A stretch of DNA of 46,448 nt from contig JANQFP010000051.1 in assembly GCA_028277795.1 (NCBI GenBank), forward strand, positions 1 to 46,448. The letters run 5' to 3'. This document shows positions 22,913 through 30,943 of this stretch, piece by piece; positions within the stretch are counted from its first letter, which is position 1, and every line of letters starts with the position of its first letter. The notes below the pieces were generated by a model that ran no database searches, was not told the DNA's origin, and was given only the letters and a program-made list of their open reading frames with translations. This DNA is from Rhodospirillales bacterium (lineage in GTDB: Bacteria > Pseudomonadota > Alphaproteobacteria > Rhodospirillales > JANQFP01). The translations under genes were made by a program, and so were the position numbers.

Positions 22913-23077
22913 ATCGGACTACGCTCCCCTCGACGGGATGGCGCCCCTCCACCGGGCGTCACTGGCGGCCTTCACTCTGATCCCAATCACGTGCTGGCCC
23001 CCGCGCGCCAAGCAGGTCTACCCCGGCTCACGATCTCGTTGGCAAGGCGATTCTGGGTGTATTCCATGGATTGGGTC

Positions 23078-23428
23078 TCACCGCTGGGCCTGCTGCTTCG
23101 ATACCCCACGCTTGATCTTGTCCAATCTGTCTTTCTCTGCGCGAATCTTAGAAATGTCCTGCACGATGTATCCTCGGACTCCTCTTTCCCTGAGCCACCT
23201 TAGTAGAGAGTCTTCAAGTTCCTTTTCCGAGCCGTCCAGGTCTTGTCTTTCGGCGTGGCACACGACCGACCATGCGTCCTCAAATTCATTGGTGTTCAGC
23301 GCCACCCTACATGGTTCGGGGCCATTTGTTTGCCAAGGAGGTGGTGGGTCGTTGACGAGGTCAAAGGCACCGCCGTCGTCCGCGCCAAAGTAGAGCCGAA
23401 ATATCGTGTGTGTCCCCTTCTCGGACAT
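23078..23428 (-). CDS. Unknown small protein (116 aa)
   Basis: Starts at ATG 23428 behind GGGAGAG. It is a soluble, charged protein with an N-terminal beta-rich part (THTIFRLYFGADDGGAFDLV) and a C-terminal basic helix (KIRAEKDRLDKIKRG). Family not recognised. It lies in the cargo block on the minus strand between the DUF4238 and SH3-type genes; gaps of 184 and 165 bases suggest separate promoters. Confidence 0.65.
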   Translation of the reverse strand: MSEKGTHTIFRLYFGADDGGAFDLVNDPPPPWQTNGPEPCRVALNTNEFEDAWSVVCHAERQDLDGSEKELEDSLLRWLRERGVRGYIVQDISKIRAEKDRLDKIKRGVSKQQAQR

Positions 23429-23612
23429 CGATCTCTCCCTAAGGTATCTGTGTGGTGCTTACATTCTATCTTGGAGGGAAGAGCCCGGCCAGGGTCGCGG
23501 GGTGGCAGCGCGAGAGATGCTTTGCACCGGCGGCCTCGACCCCTCGTTGTCGCAGGTGGGTTGGTAAGCGGGGCCATCGACGGGGGCTCGATCCCCAGCG
23601 CCTCGGGGGAGG

Positions 23613-24497
23613 CTAGGTATCCATGCTGAACAGCTTGACGGGCGTCTGCGGGAAGTGCCTGGCGACGAAGTGCAGGTGCCCCCCGTGCGAGGCGTACACC
23701 CGCTTGGATGCCTGCCTGACCGTGTCGAGGTTCAACGCGCGAGAGAGCCGGTTCGGCGTATGCCCACCGATCTTCCTCAGAGCGTCGGCGTCGTTGGTCG
23801 CCACAAGGGCGGTGGAGGGGTCGAGTGGAACGAATACCCGGAAGTCACCCATCAGACTGCCCCTGAGAACCAGCGGGCGGTCGCTCGTCAGCAGGCCCAC
23901 ATTCGATTCCGAAACGTCGAACACCCTCCAACTGGCGCCAGCCAGTCTCCGGACGTACGCGGCGTTTCCGATGATCTTGGGCAGTAGAAACTGCCCACCG
24001 TCTTCCATCCGCCCGGGCATGTTCCTCGCGACCCATTGCGACGGCAGCTCCGGGTCGTCCGCACGCTTCCGGCGGTCATACTCGGCCCTGAGAGCTGGGT
24101 CGCTGTCGAGGTCTTCGCGGAACGCGCCCGGGACCGTGGCGCACAGGTCCTCCATTGCCTCGGGCGAGCGGGCGCGCAGCGACAGCATGAATACCGCCCA
24201 GCGTTCCCAATCACTCGGGCTCAGTGCACTGAGGCCCGCGGACTTGATGCGTTTCAAGACCTCGGCGGCCGGCGTGTCGACCCTCACCGCCAAGAACTTC
24301 TCGATGACCTGCCTGTCCGCCGTAGGTGTTTCTCTGAGGGAGTACAGGCCCCTCTCAAAACCTGTGTGGGCGGGGCCTAGTCGACTCGATACGACGCGAT
24401 CATGCGGCCGCGAGAATACGTGGAGCCTGCCGTCATTGGCGCACCAGCCACGCAGGTAGAAAACCGGGACGAAGTGGTGGTCGGTGGGCTCGCTCAT
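23613..24497 (-). CDS. DUF4238-family protein
   Basis: 294 residues. The N-terminus TDHHFVPVFYLRGWCANDGRLHVFSR is the hallmark of DUF4238 (HHFVPxFYLRxF), with family-typical spacing to LLTSDRPLVLRGSL and FVPLDPSTALVATN. Molecular function is not established; genes of this family occur sporadically in mobile and accessory regions. It lies 46 bases beyond the end of the integrase gene in the same direction, the usual cargo slot of satellites and prophages. Confidence 0.85.
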   Translation of the reverse strand: MSEPTDHHFVPVFYLRGWCANDGRLHVFSRPHDRVVSSRLGPAHTGFERGLYSLRETPTADRQVIEKFLAVRVDTPAAEVLKRIKSAGLSALSPSDWERWAVFMLSLRARSPEAMEDLCATVPGAFREDLDSDPALRAEYDRRKRADDPELPSQWVARNMPGRMEDGGQFLLPKIIGNAAYVRRLAGASWRVFDVSESNVGLLTSDRPLVLRGSLMGDFRVFVPLDPSTALVATNDADALRKIGGHTPNRLSRALNLDTVRQASKRVYASHGGHLHFVARHFPQTPVKLFSMDT

Positions 24498-24543
24498 GGT
24501 GGCAGCGCTTGGTCTGACTCGCAGGTGTCAACGGTAGCGATGT

Positions 24544-25905
24544 CTAGGCGCCGATCTCGCCCAGTTCCGCGTGGACCCGGCGCATGCCCTCCAGGAGGAG
24601 CCTGCGGCCCCGGTGGCCCCTGTTGTAGACGGCCGCCGCCAGCGTCGGCGCCGTGTGCCCCATCATGCGCGACCACTGTACGGGGTCCAGCCCGGCGTCC
24701 TCGCATGCCGCGCTGAACGACCGCCGCGCGGAGTAGGTGTCCAGCGGCTCGCCGGGCAGCGCGTCGTGCAGCACGGGGTTGATGACCTTCTGAACACGAA
24801 AATACCGATAGTCGTTCTTGACCAGCGGCACCTCCCCGAACAGCTTCCCGTCGGCGCCCGCCCCGTCCACCCGGCGGCTCAGTATGGCCATGGCCTCGGG
24901 CGAGACCACCGGCAGCACCCTGGCGTTTGCCGCGGTCTTGCCGCCGTCCTCGCCGTCGCCGAGGAGGGTGAGCCACACGACCCGCTCCTCCTCGTCCCAC
25001 ATGACGCGGTCTGCGGTCAGTTCCGACAGGTCGCCTGGTCGGACGCCGGTGTGCCACATCAGCGTGACGATGTCTGCTCCGGCCCTGGCGTACTTCGACG
25101 TAGTGTCCCCGATGGCGCGGACGTACTTCTTGATCTCGTCGCTTTTGAAGGCCCGAAGGCCCTTCACCGTCCGGCCGCCCTTGGCCTCGCCGGGTGCGTC
25201 CCTCAGGAGCGCCGCCCATGGGTTCGGACCCTGGTGCACCTTGCGGGCGGCCATCCAGGTCCAGAGGCGACTCAGGCTGCCGACCTTCCGCTTGATGGTG
25301 GCGGGGGCGATGGTGGTCTTGTTGCGCGTCGGTGTGGCTTTGAGGTGGCTCCAGAATCTCGCCGCCAAATCCTCGTCGACGGAGGACACTGCCGTGTCCT
25401 TGGACCATTCCACGAACGCGGTCACATCGCGGTCGTACTGGTACATCGTGCCGGCCCTGACGCCGTCCGCCGCGGCCCGCCACCTCTCCAACGCCCGGGA
25501 GACTCTCAGCGCCTGAGCGTCCACTGCGACGGCATCTCGCTCCCGCCGCAGGCGCGTCAACGTGACCCGCTCCGCCATGTTGGCGTCAACCACGTCGAGT
25601 CCGGCCGCCTTCAAGACCTCCCTGGCCTCTGCGACCTGCTCGGGCGTGGGGCCGAACGCCTCGACGCCGGCAATGTTCTCGTCGATGGGGGCTGCGGCGG
25701 CGGCGGCTCGAATCCGTCCTTCCAGCCGGGACACCACCTCGCGAAGCTCGGAGGAGCTGGGTCGCTGGCGACCGATGTACTCGACGAGGCACCTCCTACC
25801 GACAGCGGTCCGCGTCTTCTTGGGGACAGGGACCTGGGCGTAGTAATAGACCCGGACGTTGCCGCGCCTGTCGGTGTGTCGTCGTTCCTTGAGGTAGGTG
25901 GCCAT
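24544..25905 (-). CDS. int: Tyrosine integrase of the island
   Basis: 453 residues from ATG 25905, chosen because GAGGGG lies 7 bases upstream. It has an N-terminal arm-binding region, a core-binding SAM-like domain (~130-225) and a catalytic domain. Catalytic residues: Arg ~289 (HTGVRPGDLSEL), Lys ~323 (GGKTAANARVLPV), the box-II Arg in TYSARRSFSAACEDAG, His ~417 (MMGHTAPTL) and nucleophile Tyr ~427 (VYNRG). The first His of the common H-x2-R motif is replaced by Ser, seen in some active family members. It lies ~105 bases from attR, with its 5' end towards the tRNA, so the right arm sites lie in its promoter region and could allow self-regulation. Confidence 0.93.
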   Translation of the reverse strand: MATYLKERRHTDRRGNVRVYYYAQVPVPKKTRTAVGRRCLVEYIGRQRPSSSELREVVSRLEGRIRAAAAAAPIDENIAGVEAFGPTPEQVAEAREVLKAAGLDVVDANMAERVTLTRLRRERDAVAVDAQALRVSRALERWRAAADGVRAGTMYQYDRDVTAFVEWSKDTAVSSVDEDLAARFWSHLKATPTRNKTTIAPATIKRKVGSLSRLWTWMAARKVHQGPNPWAALLRDAPGEAKGGRTVKGLRAFKSDEIKKYVRAIGDTTSKYARAGADIVTLMWHTGVRPGDLSELTADRVMWDEEERVVWLTLLGDGEDGGKTAANARVLPVVSPEAMAILSRRVDGAGADGKLFGEVPLVKNDYRYFRVQKVINPVLHDALPGEPLDTYSARRSFSAACEDAGLDPVQWSRMMGHTAPTLAAAVYNRGHRGRRLLLEGMRRVHAELGEIGA

Positions 25906-25937
25906 GGGCGGACCCCTCATGCCGCGTAGGCCCTATT

Positions 25938-25959
25938 TTGGTCTAACTATTGGTCTAAC
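25938..25959 (+). repeat. Right arm-type integrase sites (tandem TTGGTCTAAC)
   Basis: An exact copy of the 22-bp block at 12485-12506 in the same orientation, 51 bases inside attR and 32 bases upstream of the integrase start. Its position allows both recombination and repression of int. Confidence 0.7.
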
Positions 25960-26010
25960 TCAAGCGAAAATAGGAGCCAGAAACCCGCAGAAATCCGCCG
26001 TTTTGTGGAT

Positions 26011-26087
26011 TGGTCGGGGAGACTGGATTTGAACCAGCGACCCTCTGCTCCCAAAGCAGATGCGCTACCAGGCTGCGCCACTCCCCG
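26011..26087 (-). tRNA. tRNA-Pro (anticodon TGG), island integration site
   Basis: Minus strand: acceptor CGGGGAG/CTCCCCG, D stem GCGC/GCGC, anticodon stem TCTGC/GCAGA with loop TTTGGGA (anticodon TGG), T arm GCTGG-TTCAAAT-CCAGT, discriminator A and encoded CCA. The total is 77 nt. The 3' 19 bases (26011-26029) form attR. The gene is intact because the island carries the same 3' end. Confidence 0.97.
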
Positions 26088-26161
26088 GTGGCTCGAAACC
26101 TAAGGGGCTTCAACCGATTCGGCAAGGGTCCTGGACCCCTCGCGACGGCGCCGGGCGACGA

Positions 26162-26851
26162 TCACGGGAACGGGAACCGGCGCACCAGCCGGAACGGGGC
26201 CGACGGGGCATCCTGGACGAACAGGCTGACGCCGTCGATGGCCAGAGGCTGCCGGCACAGCGGGGCGACCACGGGATCGAGGGCCTCGATGACGGCTGCC
26301 GCGTGGTCCTCCGGCAGATGCCCGGTGAGGCTGAAATGGAAGCGGAACTGGTCCAGCACGTAAGGGTAGCCCCACCTCGCGAGCAGCGTCTCCTGCTGAG
26401 GGGTAAGGCCGGAGGCGCGGCGGCGGACCAGCTCCTCCTCCGAAGGCGGGGCGCGGAAGCGGTCGAAACCGGTCACGCAGTCGGCGGCCAGGGCATCGAG
26501 GGCCGGGCAGGGGCCGTCGGGGACCAGGGCGACGAACCGGTCCAGAGCCGTCAGACGCAGCCTGGGTGCCGTGACCGGTGTGCGGGTCTTCACGAATGCG
26601 GCGAGGGCGGCGGCCAGCCCGTCGGCGTCCGTGCCGGGCGCCAGGTGGAACGGCGCCTTCAAGGTGGCGTGGAAGTCGTAGCGCCGCGGCGTCTCGGTCA
26701 CCGACCGGACCAGCGACTCGTCGAGCCCGTGGGGGACCAGTCGGTCTGCTCCGTCGTCGCCCGCCCCGTCGCGCCCGAGCCAGCGTTGTCCGAACCGGTG
26801 CAGGGGCGTGCCGTGCGGCGGCGCGTAGTAGACGGCGAAGCGGGCGGCCAT
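26162..26851 (-). CDS. DUF1045 2H-phosphoesterase-like protein
   Basis: 229 residues. The N-terminus RFAVYYAPPHGTPLHRFGQRWLGRD is typical of DUF1045. Two H-x-[TS] motifs (YDFHATLKAP near 64 and FHFSLTG near 180) are the catalytic pair of the 2H phosphoesterase superfamily. Family members occur with phosphonate-utilisation genes, but none lies here. It follows the cyclase-like gene by 37 bases on the same strand. In this context it might hydrolyse a cyclic phosphate linked to the upstream signalling proteins; that is inference. Confidence 0.85.
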   Translation of the reverse strand: MAARFAVYYAPPHGTPLHRFGQRWLGRDGAGDDGADRLVPHGLDESLVRSVTETPRRYDFHATLKAPFHLAPGTDADGLAAALAAFVKTRTPVTAPRLRLTALDRFVALVPDGPCPALDALAADCVTGFDRFRAPPSEEELVRRRASGLTPQQETLLARWGYPYVLDQFRFHFSLTGHLPEDHAAAVIEALDPVVAPLCRQPLAIDGVSLFVQDAPSAPFRLVRRFPFP

Positions 26852-26888
26852 GGGCGGGGTCCGGGTCGGAAGATGCGGGGTCGGGCGG

Positions 26889-27899
26889 TCAGTGTCGCGA
26901 GGCCACCGTATAGAACCCGTGCTCGGCCAGGAAGGCCCGTGTCGGTTCCAGAAGGGTCTCCACCGCGGGAACCGGCGCGAACAGGGCGTCGGTCAGGCCG
27001 GCATCCCCGAACACATGATGGATGCAGTAGTCCTCGCTGATGCCTTTCAGGGAGGCGGCGGGAACGGTCTCGCGGATGACGTACTTGCCATTGCCGCCGG
27101 CGGGTTCGGACTCGGTGTCCCGCGCGCCGGTGACGAGCCGCTTCACGTCGATGTGGGCGTGGCGGGGGCTGATGTCCCGGACCCGGTGGGGCAGGTGACG
27201 CATCAGGGTCTCGCCGACCCCGAGGATCAACGGCTTGCAGAACTGGGTGAGGCGGAAGAAGCGGTCGATCTCCAGCCCCACGTAGTCGGTCCGCACCTGC
27301 ACCCGGAAGCGGGGGTCGAAGGCGCTGACGGCGCCCAGGTTGAGGCGGTTGCAGATGTCCACGTAGGCGCGGTCGACGGCGTAGACGGCGGAGCCGCTGC
27401 CGTTCAGCCGGGCCACCACGTCCTTGAGGTGCTCGTAGCGCTCCACGTTGACCTCCAGGGGCTCCAGGATGAGGTCGATGAAGGCCTTGACGGGCAGGTC
27501 GAACTGGGTGACCGGCGCCGTCTCGTCGTCGCTCTCGAGCTGGTCGAGGCCCTTGTCGAGACCGCCGAAGGCGACGAACCGGTCGTCGGCGAACAGGGAC
27601 AGGATGACGTCGATGAAGGCGTCGACAGTCCGCGCGAACCGGGGCCGGTCGGTCTCGTCGATGTCGTAGACGTACCAGTATTCGTCGCCGATGGTCTTGA
27701 CCAGCAGGAAGCTGGCCAGGTCGATGGCGCTCCGGTCGAGGATCTTGAGATAGAACGAGCGCTCGAGCCCGTAGAGCAGCCGCGCATAGCGGTCGTACAT
27801 CTCCCTGCGGGCGGCGGCGTCGCCTTCGGTCTTCGACACCAGGCACTGCTTGGCCGCGGTCGATCCCGACAGATCGATGGACACGGAGAGCAGGGCCAT
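26889..27899 (-). CDS. Class III nucleotidyl cyclase-like protein
   Basis: 336 residues. The first strand SVSIDLSGST carries an Asp (D9) and KTIGDEYWYV a second (D72), in the positions of the two metal-binding aspartates of class III adenylate/guanylate cyclase homology domains. The rest (~150-336) is unrecognised, ending with HVFGDAGLTDALFAP. There is no membrane segment. It could make a cyclic nucleotide, or be a catalytically changed relative. It starts 12 bases after the upstream gene with degenerate EAL features, so the two signalling-type proteins are co-expressed. Medium confidence in the cyclase fold, low in activity. Confidence 0.65.
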   Translation of the reverse strand: MALLSVSIDLSGSTAAKQCLVSKTEGDAAARREMYDRYARLLYGLERSFYLKILDRSAIDLASFLLVKTIGDEYWYVYDIDETDRPRFARTVDAFIDVILSLFADDRFVAFGGLDKGLDQLESDDETAPVTQFDLPVKAFIDLILEPLEVNVERYEHLKDVVARLNGSGSAVYAVDRAYVDICNRLNLGAVSAFDPRFRVQVRTDYVGLEIDRFFRLTQFCKPLILGVGETLMRHLPHRVRDISPRHAHIDVKRLVTGARDTESEPAGGNGKYVIRETVPAASLKGISEDYCIHHVFGDAGLTDALFAPVPAVETLLEPTRAFLAEHGFYTVASRH

Positions 27900-27911
27900 C
27901 GGTCGCCCCGG

Positions 27912-29321
27912 TCAGCGCGACGTGGAGGCTTCGAGAAGGGACATGTAGGGCATGTCGAGCCGGAAGGCGTACACGTCCTCCGCCGACTTGGCGACCGCGG
28001 TGAGGGCGTAGCCGGCCAGGTAGTCGGTGCCGGCGGTCACCGCCACCGTGTAGAGGCTGATGGAGCGGACGCCCAGCACGTAGGTGCGGAGCTGGTTCTT
28101 CTTGGCGCTGTCGATGAAGCGGTCGAGCTGCGCCATCACCGTGGTCTCGCTTTTCTCCGAGGTGTAGACGTCCACCCCGACCGCATGCAGGCCGGCGGTG
28201 CGGAAGGCGGGGAAGCTGGTGTGCTCCAGGTCGAAGCGGGCCATCACGGCGCGGCTGTTGGGCCGCAGGGCGGAGGCGAGATCGATCAGCCGCGCCTGCG
28301 GGATGCCGTCGGGCAGGCCGACGATCTCGAACACCACCCGGTTGGCCGTGGCCGAGAACGACTCCGCGCACTGGCTGACGTAGTGGGCCCGCCGCCCCGA
28401 GTCGGCCAGGGTCTCGAAATGGACCGGCAGGGCCATCAGGGACCGCTTCTTGGTCTGCTGCAGCATGCGCAGCGCACCGGCCGTGTGGTTCATGGTCAGC
28501 AGGTCGAGCTCCAGGATGTGCCGGGGGTCCCCCGGGTCGCCGAGGACGTCGTAGCCCGACGCGTAGCCGCCGTGCCGGGGCCGCACCGGGATGCACATGA
28601 AGGTGGACACCACCTTGGTCCGCACCGCCAGCAGCGGCCGGAAGATGAACTCGGATTCGAACAGCCCGAGGACCTTGTTGGAGGGGGCGGCTTTCGCGGG
28701 CGCCGCCGGCGGCGGGGCGGGCCGGGCAGGCGGCGGGACGGGCCGCTTGGGTTCGGCCGGTGCGGCGTCGGCCACGAAGTAGTCCGCCAGCAGGGAATCG
28801 ATTCCCGGCAGGTCGTCGAACCGGAGGCCCTGGTCATCGGCCACCCGGACCATCTTGATGTCGATGACCTCGGCGGCCGTCTGGCGGCCGAGCAGCCGGC
28901 GCAGGATCTCCTCCGATATCAGGGTGCAGCGCAGCTGCGCCTCGCGGGCGCCGCGGCCGGACAGCACGACCAGGAACGACAGGTCGTCGTACTGGGTATA
29001 GAGGTCCTGGGCGGTCATGTGGTGCTCGATGATCCCGCGCACCGTCTCGTGGACCTTGTCGCGCACCGACTCCCACTTGGGCCCCAGTTTGTCGCGGACC
29101 TTGTCCAGGGAGATCAGGAAGGTGCGGTCGCGGACCGCGTCCTGATGGCGGCCGAGGACGGTCTCGATCTGCTGGCTGAAGGTCTCGATGCGGGGATCGG
29201 CGGCGGGTGTCGGGTGCGCGCCGGGGCCGGTCTTCTTGTCTTGCCGGTCGGTCTCCGGCGCGGTGGTCAGCCCCAGCTTGCTGAGGAGGGCGTTGAGCAC
29301 CGGGGAGTCGCGGTAGGCCAC
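27912..29321 (-). CDS. Protein with degenerate EAL-like C-terminal domain, paralogue A
   Basis: 469 residues from GTG 29321, behind GAGAGGAC. The N-terminal ~170 residues are helical and unrecognised. A Pro/Ala-rich linker follows (~185-215). Residues ~215-465 follow the EAL phosphodiesterase plan (VHFETLA, VVFEIVGLPDG, RTYVLGVRSISLY, GTDYLAGYAL), but the E-[AV]-L metal motif and DDFGTG loop are absent. It is therefore probably not a c-di-GMP hydrolase; it may bind a nucleotide or act as a scaffold. It shares this domain with the next gene upstream (29353-30546). Confidence 0.7.
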   Translation of the reverse strand: MAYRDSPVLNALLSKLGLTTAPETDRQDKKTGPGAHPTPAADPRIETFSQQIETVLGRHQDAVRDRTFLISLDKVRDKLGPKWESVRDKVHETVRGIIEHHMTAQDLYTQYDDLSFLVVLSGRGAREAQLRCTLISEEILRRLLGRQTAAEVIDIKMVRVADDQGLRFDDLPGIDSLLADYFVADAAPAEPKRPVPPPARPAPPPAAPAKAAPSNKVLGLFESEFIFRPLLAVRTKVVSTFMCIPVRPRHGGYASGYDVLGDPGDPRHILELDLLTMNHTAGALRMLQQTKKRSLMALPVHFETLADSGRRAHYVSQCAESFSATANRVVFEIVGLPDGIPQARLIDLASALRPNSRAVMARFDLEHTSFPAFRTAGLHAVGVDVYTSEKSETTVMAQLDRFIDSAKKNQLRTYVLGVRSISLYTVAVTAGTDYLAGYALTAVAKSAEDVYAFRLDMPYMSLLEASTSR

Positions 29322-29352
29322 GGGGTCCTCTCGTCGTTGGTGGGCCGCCGGG

Positions 29353-30546
29353 TCAGGACGGGGGCCTGCCGCGTCTGGCCAGGATGGACTTGAGCAGATC
29401 CTCGGTCGCCATGGCAGCGGTGTCCGGCGATTCGTCGCGCAGGGCCTCGGCGATGGTGTCGCTGCCCAGGTAGTCGAACCCGGCACGGGCGGCGCCGAGG
29501 CTGAGATTGACGCCGCGCAGGCCGTGCACGTGGGACCGCAGTCCGCGCGCCTTGGCGGCTTCGGCGAACCGCGTGAGGTCGGCCAGGATCTCCGCGTCCT
29601 CGCGGCCGTCGCGGGCCACGTCGGTGCCCACCGAGTACACGGAGTCCGCCGGAATCCGCTCCCAGTCCGCGGCGTCGAGGGAGATCCGCAGGAACACCCC
29701 GTCGGCGCACGGCTCCAGAGCGGTCAGCGCCAAGTCCAGGTCGTCGGCGGTCCACGAGTCCCGCAATCCGACGATCTCGAAGGCCACGGACTCGATGATG
29801 GGCAGGACCGCCGCGTCCCGCTGTCGGCGATAGGTGTCCAGGGCCTTCGGATCGGCGAGGGTGGAGAAATGGACCGGGATCAGCACGCTGATGAATCCGT
29901 ACCCGTCGAGGGTGCGTTGGACCGTGTCGGTGGCCCGGCCCAGGGTCTCGACATCGAGGGTCAGCAGCATCTCGGTGTCGCGGAACAACTCGGGGCGCGC
30001 CGCCTCGTCCATGACGGTGCCGTCGCGGGTGCGCCAGGACGCATGGCACAGGTAGCAGAACACCGCGTTCGCCTCCACGTCCCACACCGGCAGGTATATG
30101 AACTCGGCGTCGGGCAGAACCTCGGCCTTGGCGGCAGGCGCCGCCACGGGCTGGACCGGATCGCCGGTCCCTTCGTCGCGGCGGCATCCGAAGCCGTCGT
30201 CGGAGACCGAGACGGGAACCCACACCTCGATGCCGCCGCCGGCGTCGTCCCGGGCCAAGTCGGCGGCAATGACGCCGGCGTCATCGGCGATGACGAGTAC
30301 GCTCGAGTCGTCGTAGCGGACGCACCGGGCGGTCGGGGCACGGGACTGGACGGCGGCGGCAATCGTTGCCGACTTGCCGGACTCGGACGCGGGCTCGCCG
30401 GCCCCGGGGCGCCCCCACCGGAGCAGGCGCATGTGGGCGAGGGGTTCGCCCCGTTCCACCAACAGGGCGATCAACGCCCATGTGTCGTCTGCGGAGCGGC
30501 AGGGAAACCGTCCGACGTCCGCCGGTGCTTCTTCGGTCACCGTCAT
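29353..30546 (-). CDS. Protein with degenerate EAL-like C-terminal domain, paralogue B
   Basis: 397 residues. The N-terminal ~140 residues are unrecognised. Residues ~145-385 parallel paralogue A (EFIYLPVWDVEANAVFCYLC; LIPVHFSTLADPKALDTYRRQRD; VAFEIVGLRDSW; YSVGTDVARDG; FDYLGSDTIAEAL) and again lack the catalytic EAL and DDFGTG residues. It lies 22 bases after the receiver-domain gene and 31 bases before paralogue A. The C-terminal motif LLKSILARRGRPP might be a docking tail. The function is unknown; receiver-controlled signalling is suggested by the operon. Confidence 0.7.
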   Translation of the reverse strand: MTVTEEAPADVGRFPCRSADDTWALIALLVERGEPLAHMRLLRWGRPGAGEPASESGKSATIAAAVQSRAPTARCVRYDDSSVLVIADDAGVIAADLARDDAGGGIEVWVPVSVSDDGFGCRRDEGTGDPVQPVAAPAAKAEVLPDAEFIYLPVWDVEANAVFCYLCHASWRTRDGTVMDEAARPELFRDTEMLLTLDVETLGRATDTVQRTLDGYGFISVLIPVHFSTLADPKALDTYRRQRDAAVLPIIESVAFEIVGLRDSWTADDLDLALTALEPCADGVFLRISLDAADWERIPADSVYSVGTDVARDGREDAEILADLTRFAEAAKARGLRSHVHGLRGVNLSLGAARAGFDYLGSDTIAEALRDESPDTAAMATEDLLKSILARRGRPPS

Positions 30547-30568
30547 CCCCCGTGCGGCTGCCCTCCCG

Positions 30569-30943
30569 TCAAGCCCCTTCCGCGAGGCACCCTTCGACGG
30601 CCTCGAGAAGCTCCTCCTCGGCGAATGGCTTGGCCAGGATGCGGTCGGCGCCGTACTGCTTGGCCATTTCCAGGAAGTCCAGGTTGCGGGTGCGGCCGCC
30701 CCCCGAGACGGCGATGATCTTGATGTCGGGGTAGCCCTGGCGGATTTCGATGGTCGCCGACACGCCGTCCTTCTCGGGCATGATGATGTCGGTCACCACG
30801 AGATCGAAGGGCACCTGCGCCAGGGCGTCGAGGGCCTGCCGCCCGTCGCCGGCCTCGTCCACCTGGTGGCCGGCCGATTCCAGGATCTCGCGGATGGTGA
30901 ACCGGGCCAGCTCCTCGTCGTCGACCACCAGTATCCGCGCCAT
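30569..30943 (-). CDS. Single-domain response regulator (CheY-like)
   Basis: 124 residues from ATG 30943, with GGAGGGGG upstream. It is a stand-alone receiver: acidic pocket VVDDEE, phosphoacceptor D52 in VVTDIIMPEKDG, Ser of IAVSGGG in the T/S position and Lys in ILAKPFAEEEL. There is no output domain, so it signals through partners, perhaps the EAL-like proteins encoded next. It is the first gene of the probable operon running to 26162. It is divergent from the sensor-kinase cluster, from which it might receive phosphate. Confidence 0.92.
   Translation of the reverse strand: MARILVVDDEELARFTIREILESAGHQVDEAGDGRQALDALAQVPFDLVVTDIIMPEKDGVSATIEIRQGYPDIKIIAVSGGGRTRNLDFLEMAKQYGADRILAKPFAEEELLEAVEGCLAEGA

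Larger units (their letters stand above)
12404..26029. mobile_element. 13.6-kb integrative island in tRNA-Pro, phage-satellite (PICI)-like
   Basis: Boundaries are a 19-bp perfect direct repeat at 12404-12422 and 26011-26029, equal to the 3' end of tRNA-Pro. A tyrosine integrase lies beside the intact tRNA copy. Inside are an AlpA-like regulator, a primase-helicase, an iteron-rich origin candidate, a serine recombinase and a terminase-small-subunit-like gene with no large terminase, capsid, portal or tail gene. Small unknown genes and cargo fill the rest. This set is typical of phage-inducible chromosomal islands, which replicate themselves and use their own TerS to redirect a helper phage's packaging. 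Here int lies at the opposite end from alpA and faces inward, unlike the standard gram-negative order. The satellite assignment is inference from gene content. Confidence 0.8.

Noticed and set aside
23540..23612. tRNA-like fragment (GGTTGGTAAGC followed by a GGGG-CTCGAT-CCCC arm)
   Set aside because: No acceptor or anticodon stem can be closed around it and the T loop lacks TTC; at most a decayed remnant, so not annotated.
26850..29393. Very long open frame on the plus strand opposite the cyclase-like and EAL-like genes
   Set aside because: It is antisense to three genes with recognisable domains and good ribosome-binding sites; its residues are the His/Val/Gly/Arg-rich mixture produced by GC-rich antisense DNA.
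27912..30546. Calling the two EAL-like proteins active c-di-GMP phosphodiesterases
   Set aside because: The E-[AV]-L metal-binding motif and the DDFGTG loop are absent in both, so catalytic activity is not supported.
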